DNA of 64,000 bases, from assembly GCF_018141445.1 (NCBI RefSeq), contig NZ_CP058649.1:825001-889000 (forward strand), read 5' to 3'. The position numbers and the translations under genes were made by a program. The notes below the pieces were generated by a model. It was not told where the DNA came from. It made no database searches and saw only the letters and a list, made by a program, of their open reading frames with translations. How positions within the stretch are numbered: the stretch's first letter is position 1; each line of letters opens with the position of its first letter. The DNA comes from Vallitalea pronyensis (GTDB lineage: Bacteria > Bacillota > Clostridia > Lachnospirales > Vallitaleaceae). Positions 52,966-63,139 of this stretch are shown here, piece after piece.

Positions 52966-55428
52966 ATGACCAGATGGGATTTGACGGCAGAAGAATTCAA
53001 AGAGGCTGTTTTGGAAAATATTAAAAATCAATTTAGAAGAACAATTGATCAGGCAACCAAAGAGCAGATATTTCAAGCCGTAGCTCTAGCAGTAAAAGAT
53101 ATTATTGTTGATGAATGGATAGAAACCCATAAAACCTACGAAACCAAAGACCCTAAGACCGTCTATTATTTATCCATGGAATTTCTAATGGGAAGAGCCC
53201 TGGGCAATAGTATATTAAACTTAAGAGTGTATGATGTGGTGAAGGAAGTCATGGACGCTTTAGACATTGACCTCAATATCATTGAAGACCAAGAACCAGA
53301 CCCAGGTTTAGGTAATGGTGGGCTTGGACGATTAGCTGCATGTTTTTTGGATTCATTAGCAACACTTGACTATCCCGCTTATGGTTGTGGTATAAGGTAC
53401 CGGTATGGTATTTTTGAACAACAGATTGTGGATGGTTATCAGGTAGAACGTCCTGATGAATGGTTAAAGAATGGTAATCCTTTTGAAATAAAAAGAGAAG
53501 AATATGGGGTTGAAGTTAAATTCTTAGGTAGCGTACGTGTTGTCAAGGAACCTAATGGACGGGATAAATTCATTCATGAAAATTACCAATCTGTTAGAGC
53601 GGTACCTTACGACATCCCCATTGTAGGCTATAATAATTATACGGTGAACACCCTGCGTTTATGGGATGCTGAAGCCATTAGAAAATTTGATTTAGAATCC
53701 TTTGATCGAGGTGAATACCACAAAGCTGTTGAGCAGGAAAATCTAGCAAAAACCATCGTCGAAGTACTCTATCCCAATGATAATCATTACCAAGGGAAAG
53801 AACTAAGGCTAAAACAGCAATATTTCTTTGTATCAGCAACGGTACAGCAGGTATTACGGAAATTTAAGCAGAAGCATACCCATATAGGATTATTACCAGA
53901 AAAAGTTGTTTTTCATATTAATGATACCCATCCTTCTCTAGCTATACCTGAACTGATGCGGCTATTGCTGGATGAAGAAGGTCTTGAATGGGATGAAGCA
54001 TGGGCGTTGACGACGAAGACCTGTGCTTATACGAATCATACCATTATGAGTGAAGCTTTAGAGAAATGGCCCGTTGAGCTTTTTAGTCGTCTATTACCAA
54101 GAATCTATATGATTGTTGAAGAAATCAACCGTCGCTTTAATCATTTTTTGATTAAAGATTATATGGTGAAGAAAGAGCATCTCCACCGGATGGCCATTAT
54201 AGCAGATGGTGACATTCGAATGGCCTATATGAGTATCGTTGGTAGTTACTCTGTCAATGGTGTAGCACGCTTACACACGGAGATTATTAAACAGGAAGTA
54301 TTAAAAGATTTTTATCAAGTGTATCCCAATAAATTCAACAGTAAAACCAATGGTATCACCCAAAGGCGTTTTCTACTGCTTGCAAATCCAGCATTGGCAA
54401 CCTTCATTACAGAGCGTATCGGTAGCGGATGGGTTACGGATTTACCTCAGTTAAAGGGGTTAGAAACCTATGTGGATAGGGAAGAAGACCAGAAGTTGTT
54501 CATGGCCATCAAACAGCATAATAAAGAACGGTTGGCTGACTATATAAAAGAACATGAAGGTATAAACGTAGACCCTCATTCTATTTTTGATATTCAAGTG
54601 AAACGACTCCATGAATATAAACGTCAGCTTATGAATATTCTACATGTGATGTACCTCTATAATCAACTAAAAGAACACTCAGACTATGATATGGTACCGC
54701 GAACATTTATTTTTGGTGCCAAGGCTGCACCTGGATACAGACGAGCGAAATTGATTATTAAACTCATTAACAGCGTAGCAGATGTGATTAACAATGACCC
54801 CAACATCCATCATAAGATTAAAGTGGTCTTTATTGAGAATTATTGTGTATCCAATGCCCAGATTATTTTCTCAGCAGCAGATGTAAGCGAACAGATATCC
54901 ACAGCCAGTAAAGAGGCATCTGGAACGGGTAATATGAAGTTTATGCTCAATGGAGCAGTAACACTTGGTACCATGGATGGCGCTAATATAGAGATTGTTG
55001 AAGAAGTAGGTGAAGAAAACAGTTTTATTTTTGGCATGTCATCCCAAGAGGTCATTCGATTCCAGCACACAGGGGCTTATAACCCATGGGATATCTATAA
55101 TAAAAACAAAGATATCAGGAAAGTGTTAATTCAGCTTATTAATGGGTATTATATGCCTGATGACCCAGATTTGTTCCGCGAAATCTATGACGCATTGTTA
55201 GATGGTGAAGGACAGCCGCCTGACCCCTATTATATTTTAAAAGATTTTGAAAGCTATAAAGAAGCTCAAAAAAAAGTAGATGAAGCTTATCGAGACAAAA
55301 AAAGATGGGCAAAAATGGCCATGTTAAACACAGCCAACAGCGGCAAGTTCTCGTCGGATAGAACCATTGAGCAGTATGCCACGGAAATATGGGGTTTGCA
55401 GAAAACACCTGTTGACATTAGAAAGTAA
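52966..55428 (+). CDS. glgP: Glycogen/alpha-glucan phosphorylase
   Basis: GT35 enzyme releasing glucose-1-phosphate from alpha-1,4-glucan with PLP. 820 residues from ATG 52966 (ATG 52957 and 52960 are too close to the AGAGGG RBS). Diagnostic segments: VYYLSMEFLMGRALGNSILN, DPGLGNGGLGRLAACFLDSL, FDIQVKRLHEYKRQLMNILH, and the PLP-lysine region EASGTGNMKFMLNGAVTLGT then MDGANIEI. It lies alone with its own terminator. With malQ at 32 kb it indicates glycogen or maltodextrin breakdown. Confidence 0.96.
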   Translation: MTRWDLTAEEFKEAVLENIKNQFRRTIDQATKEQIFQAVALAVKDIIVDEWIETHKTYETKDPKTVYYLSMEFLMGRALGNSILNLRVYDVVKEVMDALDIDLNIIEDQEPDPGLGNGGLGRLAACFLDSLATLDYPAYGCGIRYRYGIFEQQIVDGYQVERPDEWLKNGNPFEIKREEYGVEVKFLGSVRVVKEPNGRDKFIHENYQSVRAVPYDIPIVGYNNYTVNTLRLWDAEAIRKFDLESFDRGEYHKAVEQENLAKTIVEVLYPNDNHYQGKELRLKQQYFFVSATVQQVLRKFKQKHTHIGLLPEKVVFHINDTHPSLAIPELMRLLLDEEGLEWDEAWALTTKTCAYTNHTIMSEALEKWPVELFSRLLPRIYMIVEEINRRFNHFLIKDYMVKKEHLHRMAIIADGDIRMAYMSIVGSYSVNGVARLHTEIIKQEVLKDFYQVYPNKFNSKTNGITQRRFLLLANPALATFITERIGSGWVTDLPQLKGLETYVDREEDQKLFMAIKQHNKERLADYIKEHEGINVDPHSIFDIQVKRLHEYKRQLMNILHVMYLYNQLKEHSDYDMVPRTFIFGAKAAPGYRRAKLIIKLINSVADVINNDPNIHHKIKVVFIENYCVSNAQIIFSAADVSEQISTASKEASGTGNMKFMLNGAVTLGTMDGANIEIVEEVGEENSFIFGMSSQEVIRFQHTGAYNPWDIYNKNKDIRKVLIQLINGYYMPDDPDLFREIYDALLDGEGQPPDPYYILKDFESYKEAQKKVDEAYRDKKRWAKMAMLNTANSGKFSSDRTIEQYATEIWGLQKTPVDIRK

Positions 55429-55496
55429 TGGTAAAAAGGCCTGTCCTGATAAAGTCATACTGCTGACTTGAGATTAATATGAGAGAATAAGTATTT

Positions 55497-55562
55497 CAGA
55501 CCCCTAAAGTCTGTATTTGATGATGTAACATGTTCATTTACTTGAAAAGGGGTCTGTTTTTT
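55497..55562 (+). terminator. Terminator after glgP
   Basis: CAGACCCCT (55497-55505) pairs with AGGGGTCTG (55548-55556), followed by six T. An outer AAGGCCTGTCC ... AGACAGCCCTTTT pairing spans 55437-55637, like the hairpins at 31.6 and 34.9 kb. Confidence 0.85.
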
Positions 55563-55766
55563 GTGTATGGGTTTTACGTTTAATCCCTTATGTTTTGAAT
55601 GATATGAACAGCATGTTGCTTTTATAAGACAGCCCTTTTATGAAAAACTTGGTTTTTTATGCTCTTTTATGGTAGAATGACCCTAGAAATACATAGAGAA
55701 GATGTACCCTGGTACGGCATGTATATATGTGGAGCAATTAATCAGAAGCTTAATGGGGTGGCGTTT

Positions 55767-57623
55767 ATGAAAAAAGTAGAATTTAACAGCATATGGGCTA
55801 AAATAAGTATTGGCTTCATGATTATTCTTGTTCCCATATTTATATTAGGTTACATGTCCCAAAAGTTAGCAGCCGATGAGTTAAAGCAGCAAACCATACA
55901 ATCCACCATGAGTACCATCCATCAAACATCTAAAAATGTAGATAATATTATGACATCCATACAAGAGCTCTATAAGCAAATAAGTGTGGATCCTCGATTT
56001 CAGATGTACCTCGCATCGAACTTTCAAGCATTATCGGACTATGACCAGCATAAAAAAAATAGTGACATGGAAGATATTTTTATTGAATACGCCAATACGA
56101 ACTTGTACATATCTAAAATCATCCTATTGGTAGATGAAAAAAAGTATGTGTTCCCTCATACGAACGGCAGCTCTATGTCCCGTGACCATATGATTCATTA
56201 CATTCAACAAGCAGCATGGTATAAGGATGCCGTTGATAAAAAAGGTAAACTTGGCTGGGTAGGCAGACATACAGAAATAGATGAGCTGTTTCATAGTGAT
56301 GACCTTATTCGAGACTATGCCATGTCAGCAGTGGGTATGGTAAAGAATTACCCTGTAAAAAAAGAAATGGGTATACTGGTTTTTAACATTAACCCAATCA
56401 ATATCCGCCGAGTATTAGAAGGTGTTCATCTAGGGTCGAATAGTGAGGTCCATCTCATAAGCCCAGATGGAAGAGATATTTACTTAAGAAGCCGTGATAA
56501 TAAGATGATCATGACCATGGAGAATACCTTTAACAATGAAGAATTGTTGAACGCCACTGATAAAAAAGGATTTTCTTATGAAGACTATCATGGTAAAAAG
56601 CACTTAATGATCTATGAGAGTATTGGCGATACAGGATACATGGTAGTGGGTCTTATTCCCGAATCCCATTTAATGCAATCCTCAAAAAAAATAAAAAACC
56701 TTACATACGGTCTTATTTTTTTCATAGGCCTATTGGTCATAATTATCGGTTTCTATATCGTACCAAGAAGTATTTCAAATAGGATAAACGTGCTTATTCA
56801 AAAAATGATTAAAGTTGAACAAGGGGATTTGGTCATTACGCAAACCATTGATAGCAATGACGAGATCGGTATAATTGATAGGCACTTTAATAAAATGGTC
56901 AAAAAACTGGAGGCTCTTATACAAGATAATTATGTAAAGCAGTTAAAAAAGAGAGAGGCAGAGTTAAATGCTCTGCAATTTCAGATTAACCCGCATTTTT
57001 TGTATAATACCCTGGAAATTATGAATGCCATTGCTTCTGTTCATAAATGTTATGCTATATGTGACATCAGTGAAAACCTTGGTGAGATGTTTAGGTATAG
57101 CATTAGCTCGGATACCAGTGACTTTGTAAATCTTAGTGACGAACTCAGTCATATTAAAAACTATATTAATATTCAAAAGGTTAGATTTGGAGACCGGTTT
57201 GAAGTATATTATGATATTGAAGAAGGTATCGAAGAAACGAAGGTACTAAAATTCATCCTTCAGCCTATCGTGGAAAATGCCATGACCCATGGGTTTTCAA
57301 AGGACATGGAAAAAGGTTTTCTTGAAATTGCAGCCTTTAGAGATAAGCATAAACTGATTATACAGGTATTAGATGATGGCTGCGGTATGGATAAAGATGA
57401 AGTCATAAGGCTAAACAAAGCCATAAATGAAGGAACAGAATCCCTATTCAGTGGTGATAAAAGCATTGGCCTAAAAAATGTCAACATGCGTATTAAGCTG
57501 GCATACGGACAGCAATATGGGATATATCTATTCAGTGGGGAAAATGAGGGCACCCGGGTGATCTATACGTTACCCATCTGTGAAGAATACTTGTTAGACG
57601 ACAATAAACGGATCAAGGAGTGA
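55767..57623 (+). CDS. YesM-type sensor histidine kinase
   Basis: 618-residue membrane sensor kinase. TM1 (KISIGFMIILVPIFILGYMS, about residues 12-32), an extracytoplasmic sensor of ~260 residues, TM2 (LTYGLIFFIGLLVIIIGFYI), a HAMP linker (PRSISNRINVLIQKMIKVEQ), the His_kinase domain with phospho-His in NALQFQINPHFLYNTLEIMN, and HATPase with N-box IVENAMTHGFS and G-boxes DDGCGMD and IGLKNVNMRIK. Start ATG 55767 with GGGGTGG just upstream; a frame open from 55659 lacks an RBS. It ends three bases before the cognate regulator and is likely to control the nearby sugar ABC transporter. Confidence 0.93.
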   Translation: MKKVEFNSIWAKISIGFMIILVPIFILGYMSQKLAADELKQQTIQSTMSTIHQTSKNVDNIMTSIQELYKQISVDPRFQMYLASNFQALSDYDQHKKNSDMEDIFIEYANTNLYISKIILLVDEKKYVFPHTNGSSMSRDHMIHYIQQAAWYKDAVDKKGKLGWVGRHTEIDELFHSDDLIRDYAMSAVGMVKNYPVKKEMGILVFNINPINIRRVLEGVHLGSNSEVHLISPDGRDIYLRSRDNKMIMTMENTFNNEELLNATDKKGFSYEDYHGKKHLMIYESIGDTGYMVVGLIPESHLMQSSKKIKNLTYGLIFFIGLLVIIIGFYIVPRSISNRINVLIQKMIKVEQGDLVITQTIDSNDEIGIIDRHFNKMVKKLEALIQDNYVKQLKKREAELNALQFQINPHFLYNTLEIMNAIASVHKCYAICDISENLGEMFRYSISSDTSDFVNLSDELSHIKNYINIQKVRFGDRFEVYYDIEEGIEETKVLKFILQPIVENAMTHGFSKDMEKGFLEIAAFRDKHKLIIQVLDDGCGMDKDEVIRLNKAINEGTESLFSGDKSIGLKNVNMRIKLAYGQQYGIYLFSGENEGTRVIYTLPICEEYLLDDNKRIKE

Positions 57624-57625
57624 GC

Positions 57626-59176
57626 ATGGTGTATAAGATTTTAATTGTGGATGATGAAAAATGGATACGGAAAGGTATTATGTCAAAATTGCAGCATCAC
57701 CAATACACATTTTCTCATGTTTATGAAGCTGAAAATGGCGTAGTTGCCCTTGAAATAATTGAAAAAGAACAACCGAATATTGTCATTACAGATATAAAAA
57801 TGCCCTTAATGGACGGCATTGAACTCATGAAAGCAGCAAAAGCCTATACGGATATTAAATTTATTATCGTCAGCGGGTACGCAGACTTTGAATATGCAAG
57901 ACAAGCCATTGAGATGAGTAGCTATGGTTATATCTTAAAACCTATTTCCGATCAAAATTTTACACGGGTCTTAAAAAAAGCCATGGATGATCTGGAGAAG
58001 AAAAGAGATATTCACCTATTGATGCAAGAGAAAAAGGTACTTGAGGAAAATAATCAAGCCTACATGCTCAATCAGCAACTTAATCAGGCTTTTCACAACA
58101 ATGTAACCATGTCCATGGATCCCTACCGTTATTTTGTTTTAGGCATACTGCATGTCCATACAACTGGACCCCATGGGACAAAAAAAACGAAACCGGTGAT
58201 ACATACCATTAAAAAGCATCTAAAAGATGATGTGAGTAAAATGGACTCACCCATCATCCTAGCGGATAATTATAATAACCGGCATCAAATCATGGTGTTA
58301 CTGATGGGTGATGATGCGGTGACATTATACAAACAAAGCCAGAAAACCTTTATCCACCTCTTCAATGGACTAAAGAAATGGTTTGATGAACCCATTGCCA
58401 TTGGTCACAGTCACCCTAGACAAGACATAACGAACACGTTATACAAGCAAGCCATGAATGCATTAGGATACCGTCTGAATAAAGGGTACAATAGAATATA
58501 TACCTATTCAGAGGAACAACATGATGTTGATCTTCCAAAAGAAAAAATAAACCTTCTTAAGCATTACATTGAGGGAGGTCATACAGGGGGTATTCAAGAT
58601 ATATTACAAGATATCTTTTCACTAAAGTCCCTTAAAAATGCCACTAGCAGACATGTAAAACAATGTTTTATGACCATATGGAACCAATTTTATCAGGCGT
58701 GTAAAGATAAGCAGATAAAACACAATCATGTGATAGACAGCACATTTAATAGTGAAAAGCTTTTCAATCAGTTTGATGATTTGCCTGCTTTAACATCATA
58801 CTTATACACCACCATCGTTGATGTATTAGCACTAAGCAATGATAGCAATAACCTGGACATGGATAACATCAACAAAGCTAAGGCATACATTGAAAAACAT
58901 TATAGAGAAGAAATTACCGTAAAAGACTTAGCCCATCAGTTAGCCATGAACCCCAACTACTTATCCTCTGCATTTAAAAAAGAAGTAGGTAAATCCTTTA
59001 AATCCTATCTAACAGATAAACGCATAGGAGAAGCCTGTCAGCTACTACTAGAAACAAAAGCTAGTGTAGCCCAGATATCCCAAAGCGTCGGTTACGTAGA
59101 CCCTCAATATTTTTATCGTGTGTTTAAGAAACATATGGACGTAACCCCCCTAGCCTATAGAAATAAAAATCGATGA
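57626..59176 (+). CDS. YesN-type response regulator with AraC DNA-binding domain
   Basis: 516-residue regulator. Receiver domain (1-120) with ILIVDDEKWIRKGI, phospho-Asp in NIVITDIKMPLMDG and Lys in GYILKPISD. A middle domain of ~270 residues is unassigned. The C-terminal AraC/XylS double HTH (about 415-516): EEITVKDLAHQLAMNPNYLS, SAFKKEVGKSFKSYLTDKRI, ASVAQISQSVGYVDPQYFYR, VFKKHMDVTPLAYR. Start ATG 57626 is two bases after the kinase stop; GTG 57620 lies inside the AAGGAG RBS. Typical partner of a CUT1 sugar transporter, which starts 460 bases downstream. Confidence 0.93.
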   Translation: MVYKILIVDDEKWIRKGIMSKLQHHQYTFSHVYEAENGVVALEIIEKEQPNIVITDIKMPLMDGIELMKAAKAYTDIKFIIVSGYADFEYARQAIEMSSYGYILKPISDQNFTRVLKKAMDDLEKKRDIHLLMQEKKVLEENNQAYMLNQQLNQAFHNNVTMSMDPYRYFVLGILHVHTTGPHGTKKTKPVIHTIKKHLKDDVSKMDSPIILADNYNNRHQIMVLLMGDDAVTLYKQSQKTFIHLFNGLKKWFDEPIAIGHSHPRQDITNTLYKQAMNALGYRLNKGYNRIYTYSEEQHDVDLPKEKINLLKHYIEGGHTGGIQDILQDIFSLKSLKNATSRHVKQCFMTIWNQFYQACKDKQIKHNHVIDSTFNSEKLFNQFDDLPALTSYLYTTIVDVLALSNDSNNLDMDNINKAKAYIEKHYREEITVKDLAHQLAMNPNYLSSAFKKEVGKSFKSYLTDKRIGEACQLLLETKASVAQISQSVGYVDPQYFYRVFKKHMDVTPLAYRNKNR

Positions 59177-59237
59177 CCGCCATCATATCATGATCTATCT
59201 TAAGGGTGCTATTAGTTAACATATAATAGCTCTTTTT

Positions 59238-59345
59238 TATCTTATAAAAGTTCTTGAATTTAGCATATGAGAAGTATTTTCTTATGCTATTAAGATACTT
59301 TTCTAACCACAATTCCGCTTAGCGGAAGAAGGTGCAGTCTCTTAT
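59238..59345. repeat. Family B repeat, copy B6
   Basis: TTAGCATATGAGAAG ... TTTTCTTATGCTATTAAGAT, then ATTCCGCTTAGCGGAAGAAG and a GGTGCAGTCTC tail, a diverged but full-length version of B1. Immediately followed by a family C element. Confidence 0.65.
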
Positions 59346-59371
59346 GTCTTTACAAAATCAAAATTCAAATA

Positions 59372-59490
59372 TCGAGTGGAGATTGTATAGGGGAATATGG
59401 AGCTGCGAGCCACGGACGGCGAGCTCAGCAGTTTAAACACGGACGTTTAACCTGCTGACGTAATATTCCCCTATACAATTGGAGCGACCG
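59372..59490. repeat. Family C element, copy C2 (inverted relative to C1)
   Basis: Outer stem ATTGTATAGGGGAATAT with its complement (17 bp) and a core that is the near-perfect reverse complement of C1. Flanks also match C1 (CGAGTGGA on one side, TTGGAGCGACCGTT on the other). It lies in the 59177-59639 gap between the response regulator and the ABC transporter. Confidence 0.85.
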
Positions 59491-59639
59491 TTTGTATATA
59501 TAATGTAAAGCAAACGTTAAATATAACCATTATGAGAATTATCCATAGGCAAAATAAGATTTATCCATTATCTTAAAGCCCATTACTCCTTATAATAAAA
59601 TTAGTTAACACATCAAGTGGCTAAGAAAGGAGGAGCTAA

Positions 59640-60503
59640 GTGAAAAAAAAGTCGACATTTATATGGTATCTATTTTTAACGCCCACACTCATTGGTATAG
59701 CCGTTTTTATGATCTATCCTATTTTTGAAGCCTTCCGTATCAGTTTTTTTATGTCAAATGGGACAGTTGAAAAATGGGTGGGATTAAAAAACTATAGTCA
59801 AGTTCTACAATCAAAAACATTTTGGAAAGCAGTATACAATACCTTTTTTATCGGTTTTTTTCAACTGGCAATATCCATCCCCTTGGGTTTTACACTAGCT
59901 AGTCTGATTAATGGCTTAAAATGGGGAAAAGACTTTTTTAAATCTTTATTTTTTATTCCTTATATCACGTCTATTGTTGCAGCAGCTATGGTATTTATGT
60001 ATGTACTTCATCCAGAGATGGGTATATTAAACTTTATATTGGCGAAGGTTGGATTACCTACATCAACTTGGTTGGCACAACCACAAACAGCTCGGTGGGG
60101 AGCTGTGGTACTTGCAGTATGGCATGAACTAGGATTTGTTGTGGTCATCAGTCTGGCTAATTTACAGACCATTCCCCGTCAACTCTATGAAGCCGCCGAA
60201 ATAGATGGCGCTAATCGTTTTCAGAAGTGGTTATACATCACCATACCTAAAATGAAATCAACATTTGCCTTTTTTATTGTCATGGGGTGGATTGCAAGTT
60301 TACAAAGATTTTCAGAGACTTACATTTTAGGAGGGCTTCAAGGCAGTCCTATGCGTTCTCTCTATACAATTGTCGGTTTTATTTATGAAAGAGGCTTTGG
60401 AGGCAACGAATACGGTATTGCATCTGCTGCAGCCTATATTCTGTTCATGATGATTTTAGTGTTCACATTATTTAACATTAAACTATCCAAACTAAAGGTA
60501 TAA
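59640..60503 (+). CDS. Carbohydrate ABC transporter permease (MalF/UgpA type)
   Basis: Inner-membrane subunit of a CUT1 sugar importer, 287 residues, six transmembrane helices (TM1 STFIWYLFLTPTLIGIAVFM). The cytoplasmic EAA loop that contacts the ATPase is clear: YEAAEIDGANRFQKWLYITI. The start is GTG 59640 with AAAGGAGG upstream. It precedes a second permease and a lipoprotein receptor; no ATPase is encoded here, as is common when a shared MsmX-like ATPase serves several transporters. Substrate not determinable; likely induced through the adjacent YesM/YesN system. Confidence 0.93.
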   Translation: MKKKSTFIWYLFLTPTLIGIAVFMIYPIFEAFRISFFMSNGTVEKWVGLKNYSQVLQSKTFWKAVYNTFFIGFFQLAISIPLGFTLASLINGLKWGKDFFKSLFFIPYITSIVAAAMVFMYVLHPEMGILNFILAKVGLPTSTWLAQPQTARWGAVVLAVWHELGFVVVISLANLQTIPRQLYEAAEIDGANRFQKWLYITIPKMKSTFAFFIVMGWIASLQRFSETYILGGLQGSPMRSLYTIVGFIYERGFGGNEYGIASAAAYILFMMILVFTLFNIKLSKLKV

Positions 60504-60553
60504 CCAAACAATGGACAATCACTATCGTAAAAATCATGAAAAAGGAGGATATC

Positions 60554-61393
60554 ATGAAGAGTAAAAGATTTAAAGTAAGTAACATGCTCATCTATCTCAT
60601 GCTTTTCATACTGGGATTACTCGTTATATTACCATTCCTTTGGATGATTTCTGTCAGCTTTGAAAGAATGGCTAACGTGCAACCACCTTTTCCACCAAAG
60701 CTCATTCCAGAAAAAATATCCTTGTTTAATTACAAGAGCGTATTTGAAAATGGTTATTTGCTGAAAGCCTACTTCAATTCCTTTATAACGACCATCTCGT
60801 CGGTAGGTCTTAGCATCGGTTCGGCTATTTTAGCTGGTTATGCATTTTCCAAAGGTAAATTCAGAGGGAAGAGATTAATTTTTATTTTTGTGTTATCAAC
60901 CATGATGATACCCCTTCAAACCCGATTGATCCCCATGCATAAAATGTTCTTTAACTTTGGATTACTCAATACATTTTGGCCCATTATCTTACCTAATATT
61001 TTATATGGGTTTGGCATCTTACTCAGTAAGCAGTTTTTTGACCAGCTGCCCAATAGCCTAAGAGAAGCTGCCAAAATTGATGGAGCAGGTGAGTTTGCAA
61101 CATTTTTCCAAATTTTTATGCCCCTTACGGGACCCATCACAGCAACCATGATTATACTAAGCTTTATGGCGAACTGGAATTCATTTTTATGGCCTTTAAT
61201 CGTCTTAACCAATCAGAAAATGCGAACGGTACCCCTCTTTTTGGCTACATTTTCAACAGAAAGCGGGGAAAGAATGGCAGGTTTAACTATGAGCTTAGCG
61301 AGTGCAAGCATTATCCCCATTTTACTTGTGTTCTTATTACTCCAAAAGTATATCATAGAAAGCGTAGCCCTTAGTGGCACCAAAGGCGAGTAA
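60554..61393 (+). CDS. Carbohydrate ABC transporter permease (MalG type)
   Basis: Second membrane subunit, 279 residues. TM1 (MLIYLMLFILGLLVILPFLW) and a typical MalG-like EAA motif REAAKIDGAGEFATFFQIFM near residue 185. Start ATG 60554 with AAAAGGAGG 5 bases upstream; an in-frame ATG at 60536 lies upstream of that RBS and is rejected. 50 bases after the first permease, same operon. Confidence 0.93.
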   Translation: MKSKRFKVSNMLIYLMLFILGLLVILPFLWMISVSFERMANVQPPFPPKLIPEKISLFNYKSVFENGYLLKAYFNSFITTISSVGLSIGSAILAGYAFSKGKFRGKRLIFIFVLSTMMIPLQTRLIPMHKMFFNFGLLNTFWPIILPNILYGFGILLSKQFFDQLPNSLREAAKIDGAGEFATFFQIFMPLTGPITATMIILSFMANWNSFLWPLIVLTNQKMRTVPLFLATFSTESGERMAGLTMSLASASIIPILLVFLLLQKYIIESVALSGTKGE

Positions 61394-61519
61394 CTTGTTT
61401 TATATGAATAACTTAGTCTTTCATACCAAGTGAAGTAAGAGCATGTCATAATTAAAAAATCTAATAGGTTGGATTTAAATTATGAAATCTCTCAAATATA
61501 AGAAAAGGAGACATATGAA

Positions 61520-62914
61520 ATGAAAAAAAGAATCGTTGAGAAAAAGTTTGTTTTAATCATGTCACTTATATGTGTTTGCTTAACTCTCCTAGCAGGTTGT
61601 GGAAAAAAAGAAGAAGATACTGGAGGAGAACAAAAGCAGACCAGTAATGGCCAGACAAACGATGATAGCAATAAGTGGTCAGGCACCGTTAAGGTTCAGT
61701 TAATTGGAAATTGGGCAATGGACGCAACTACAGATCCAATAACAGGACAAAAACGTAAGGGTGTAGATGTTCTAAAGGATGAGTTTGAAAAAAGATACCC
61801 TGGGGCAACCCTGGAATTTATTCTTATGGGATGGGACAGTTACACACAGAAGACTCAAGCTATGCTGACTGTTGGCGAATGTGATGTTTATCAAGCACCA
61901 GGTATTGCATCATTTGCCGTACAAGGCTTGTTAGAGCCCTTGCAACCCTATATTGAAAAAGACAACTTTGACTTAAACACGTACATCAAAGGCCAAGTAG
62001 AAGGATGGAAAGCCATGGGACCAGATGATAAGGACTTGCAAATCTACGGCCTGCCTGTACTGGGTGATACAAGGGTCATCATGTATGATACCAAAATATT
62101 CGATGATTGGGGTGTGGTGTACTTATCCGACAACCCAACACTTCAAGAGCTAGAAGAAAAAGCAGCTAAAATGACAGGCAAAAATCCCAAGACAGGAGAT
62201 ATGAATTATGGATTGTCTTGGAAAGGTAAAGACTCTGCGGATACCATGGTAAATATCGCTGAATTAAAAGGCGGTTCATGGGGAGAAGGCTTTAAACCAA
62301 ATGAACTAACCTTTAATTTCAATTCAAAAGCCTTTGTTGAAGCTTCAAACTGGTTATTGGATATGAAAAAATATGCCCCAGAAGGTATTGTAACGGGTCA
62401 AGGTCTTGAAAAATGGGGAACAGAAAATAACAATATTGCCATACATCTTAGAGAATTTCCTGGTAATGTGATAAACTTTGATAAAATAGAAGGCTTAGAA
62501 GGCCGCTATAAAATAACGAAATTATTCATTAATGAAAAAGAGGGCATGGGTGGTATGTTTGCTGGAAGTCCCTTTGTTATTGGAGAAAACAGTAAAAACA
62601 AAGATTTAGCATGGGAATTCTTAAAATTCTCAAGCAGCGACTTCTATCAACAATTTATCCTAGAGGAATATCAACAAGTACCTTGTGTGAACTCCGCATT
62701 CGAATGGGAAAGTATCAAGTCATCTGACAACATGACGGTCATGTTGGATTCCATGCAATACCTATGGACACCAAGATATCCCTATCGTGCAGGGCAGCCA
62801 CGTTATATTCTTACGGATGCTGTAGAAAGATTCATGTTAAATGATGCCACAGTGGAAGAAGCATTAGCTGATGCTCAAAAAGAAGCTGATGATTGGGTAA
62901 AATCTTTAAATTAA
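61520..62914 (+). CDS. Sugar ABC transporter substrate-binding lipoprotein
   Basis: 464-residue extracellular solute-binding protein (SBP family 1 type). Signal peptide with lipobox LLAGC and acylated Cys27, a Gly/Gln/Asn-rich linker (TGGEEQKQTSNGQTNDDSNK split at residues ~32-51), then the binding domain starting WSGTVKVQLIGNW ... VLKDEFEKRYPGATLEF. Trp/Tyr-rich later parts (WDSYTQKTQA, YLWTPRYPYRAGQPRY) would stack on sugar rings. Start ATG 61520 with AAAAGGAG. Last gene of the transporter operon, closed by a double-stem terminator. Confidence 0.92.
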   Translation: MKKRIVEKKFVLIMSLICVCLTLLAGCGKKEEDTGGEQKQTSNGQTNDDSNKWSGTVKVQLIGNWAMDATTDPITGQKRKGVDVLKDEFEKRYPGATLEFILMGWDSYTQKTQAMLTVGECDVYQAPGIASFAVQGLLEPLQPYIEKDNFDLNTYIKGQVEGWKAMGPDDKDLQIYGLPVLGDTRVIMYDTKIFDDWGVVYLSDNPTLQELEEKAAKMTGKNPKTGDMNYGLSWKGKDSADTMVNIAELKGGSWGEGFKPNELTFNFNSKAFVEASNWLLDMKKYAPEGIVTGQGLEKWGTENNNIAIHLREFPGNVINFDKIEGLEGRYKITKLFINEKEGMGGMFAGSPFVIGENSKNKDLAWEFLKFSSSDFYQQFILEEYQQVPCVNSAFEWESIKSSDNMTVMLDSMQYLWTPRYPYRAGQPRYILTDAVERFMLNDATVEEALADAQKEADDWVKSLN

Positions 62915-62941
62915 TAGAAGGATGAAGTTGTAATCAATAAG

Positions 62942-63024
62942 AGCTGTCATAATGGTGGTCGTGTTATAAGCTGGAAGTGTCATATGATGCTTATAACATC
63001 CATCCATAAGGTGACAGCTTTTTT
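62942..63024 (+). terminator. Double-stem terminator after the sugar transporter operon
   Basis: Outer AGCTGTCA (62942-62949) with TGACAGCT (63012-63019) and inner perfect 9-bp GTTATAAGC (62963-62971) with GCTTATAAC (62989-62997), then TTTTT. Confidence 0.88.
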
Positions 63025-63059
63025 GATAATGCTGTTGATAGTCTTGTGGCGAGTAGTAC

Positions 63060-63125
63060 TTGACAATTAATGTATAAGGGTATATGGTTATATTAGCTAA
63101 AACTGATTTTAGCTAATATAACCAT
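63060..63125 (+). promoter_or_regulatory. Promoter and 19-bp perfect inverted repeat for the Phd-Uma2 gene
   Basis: TTGACA (63060-63065), 17 bases, TATGGT (63083-63088). A perfect 19-bp inverted repeat with a CTGA loop, 63084-63102 with 63107-63125, overlaps the -10 box and reaches to 14 bases before the start codon. It is a candidate operator for the encoded Phd-type domain or an RBS-proximal RNA hairpin. Confidence 0.7.
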
Positions 63126-63139
63126 AATGAGGTGAGGTC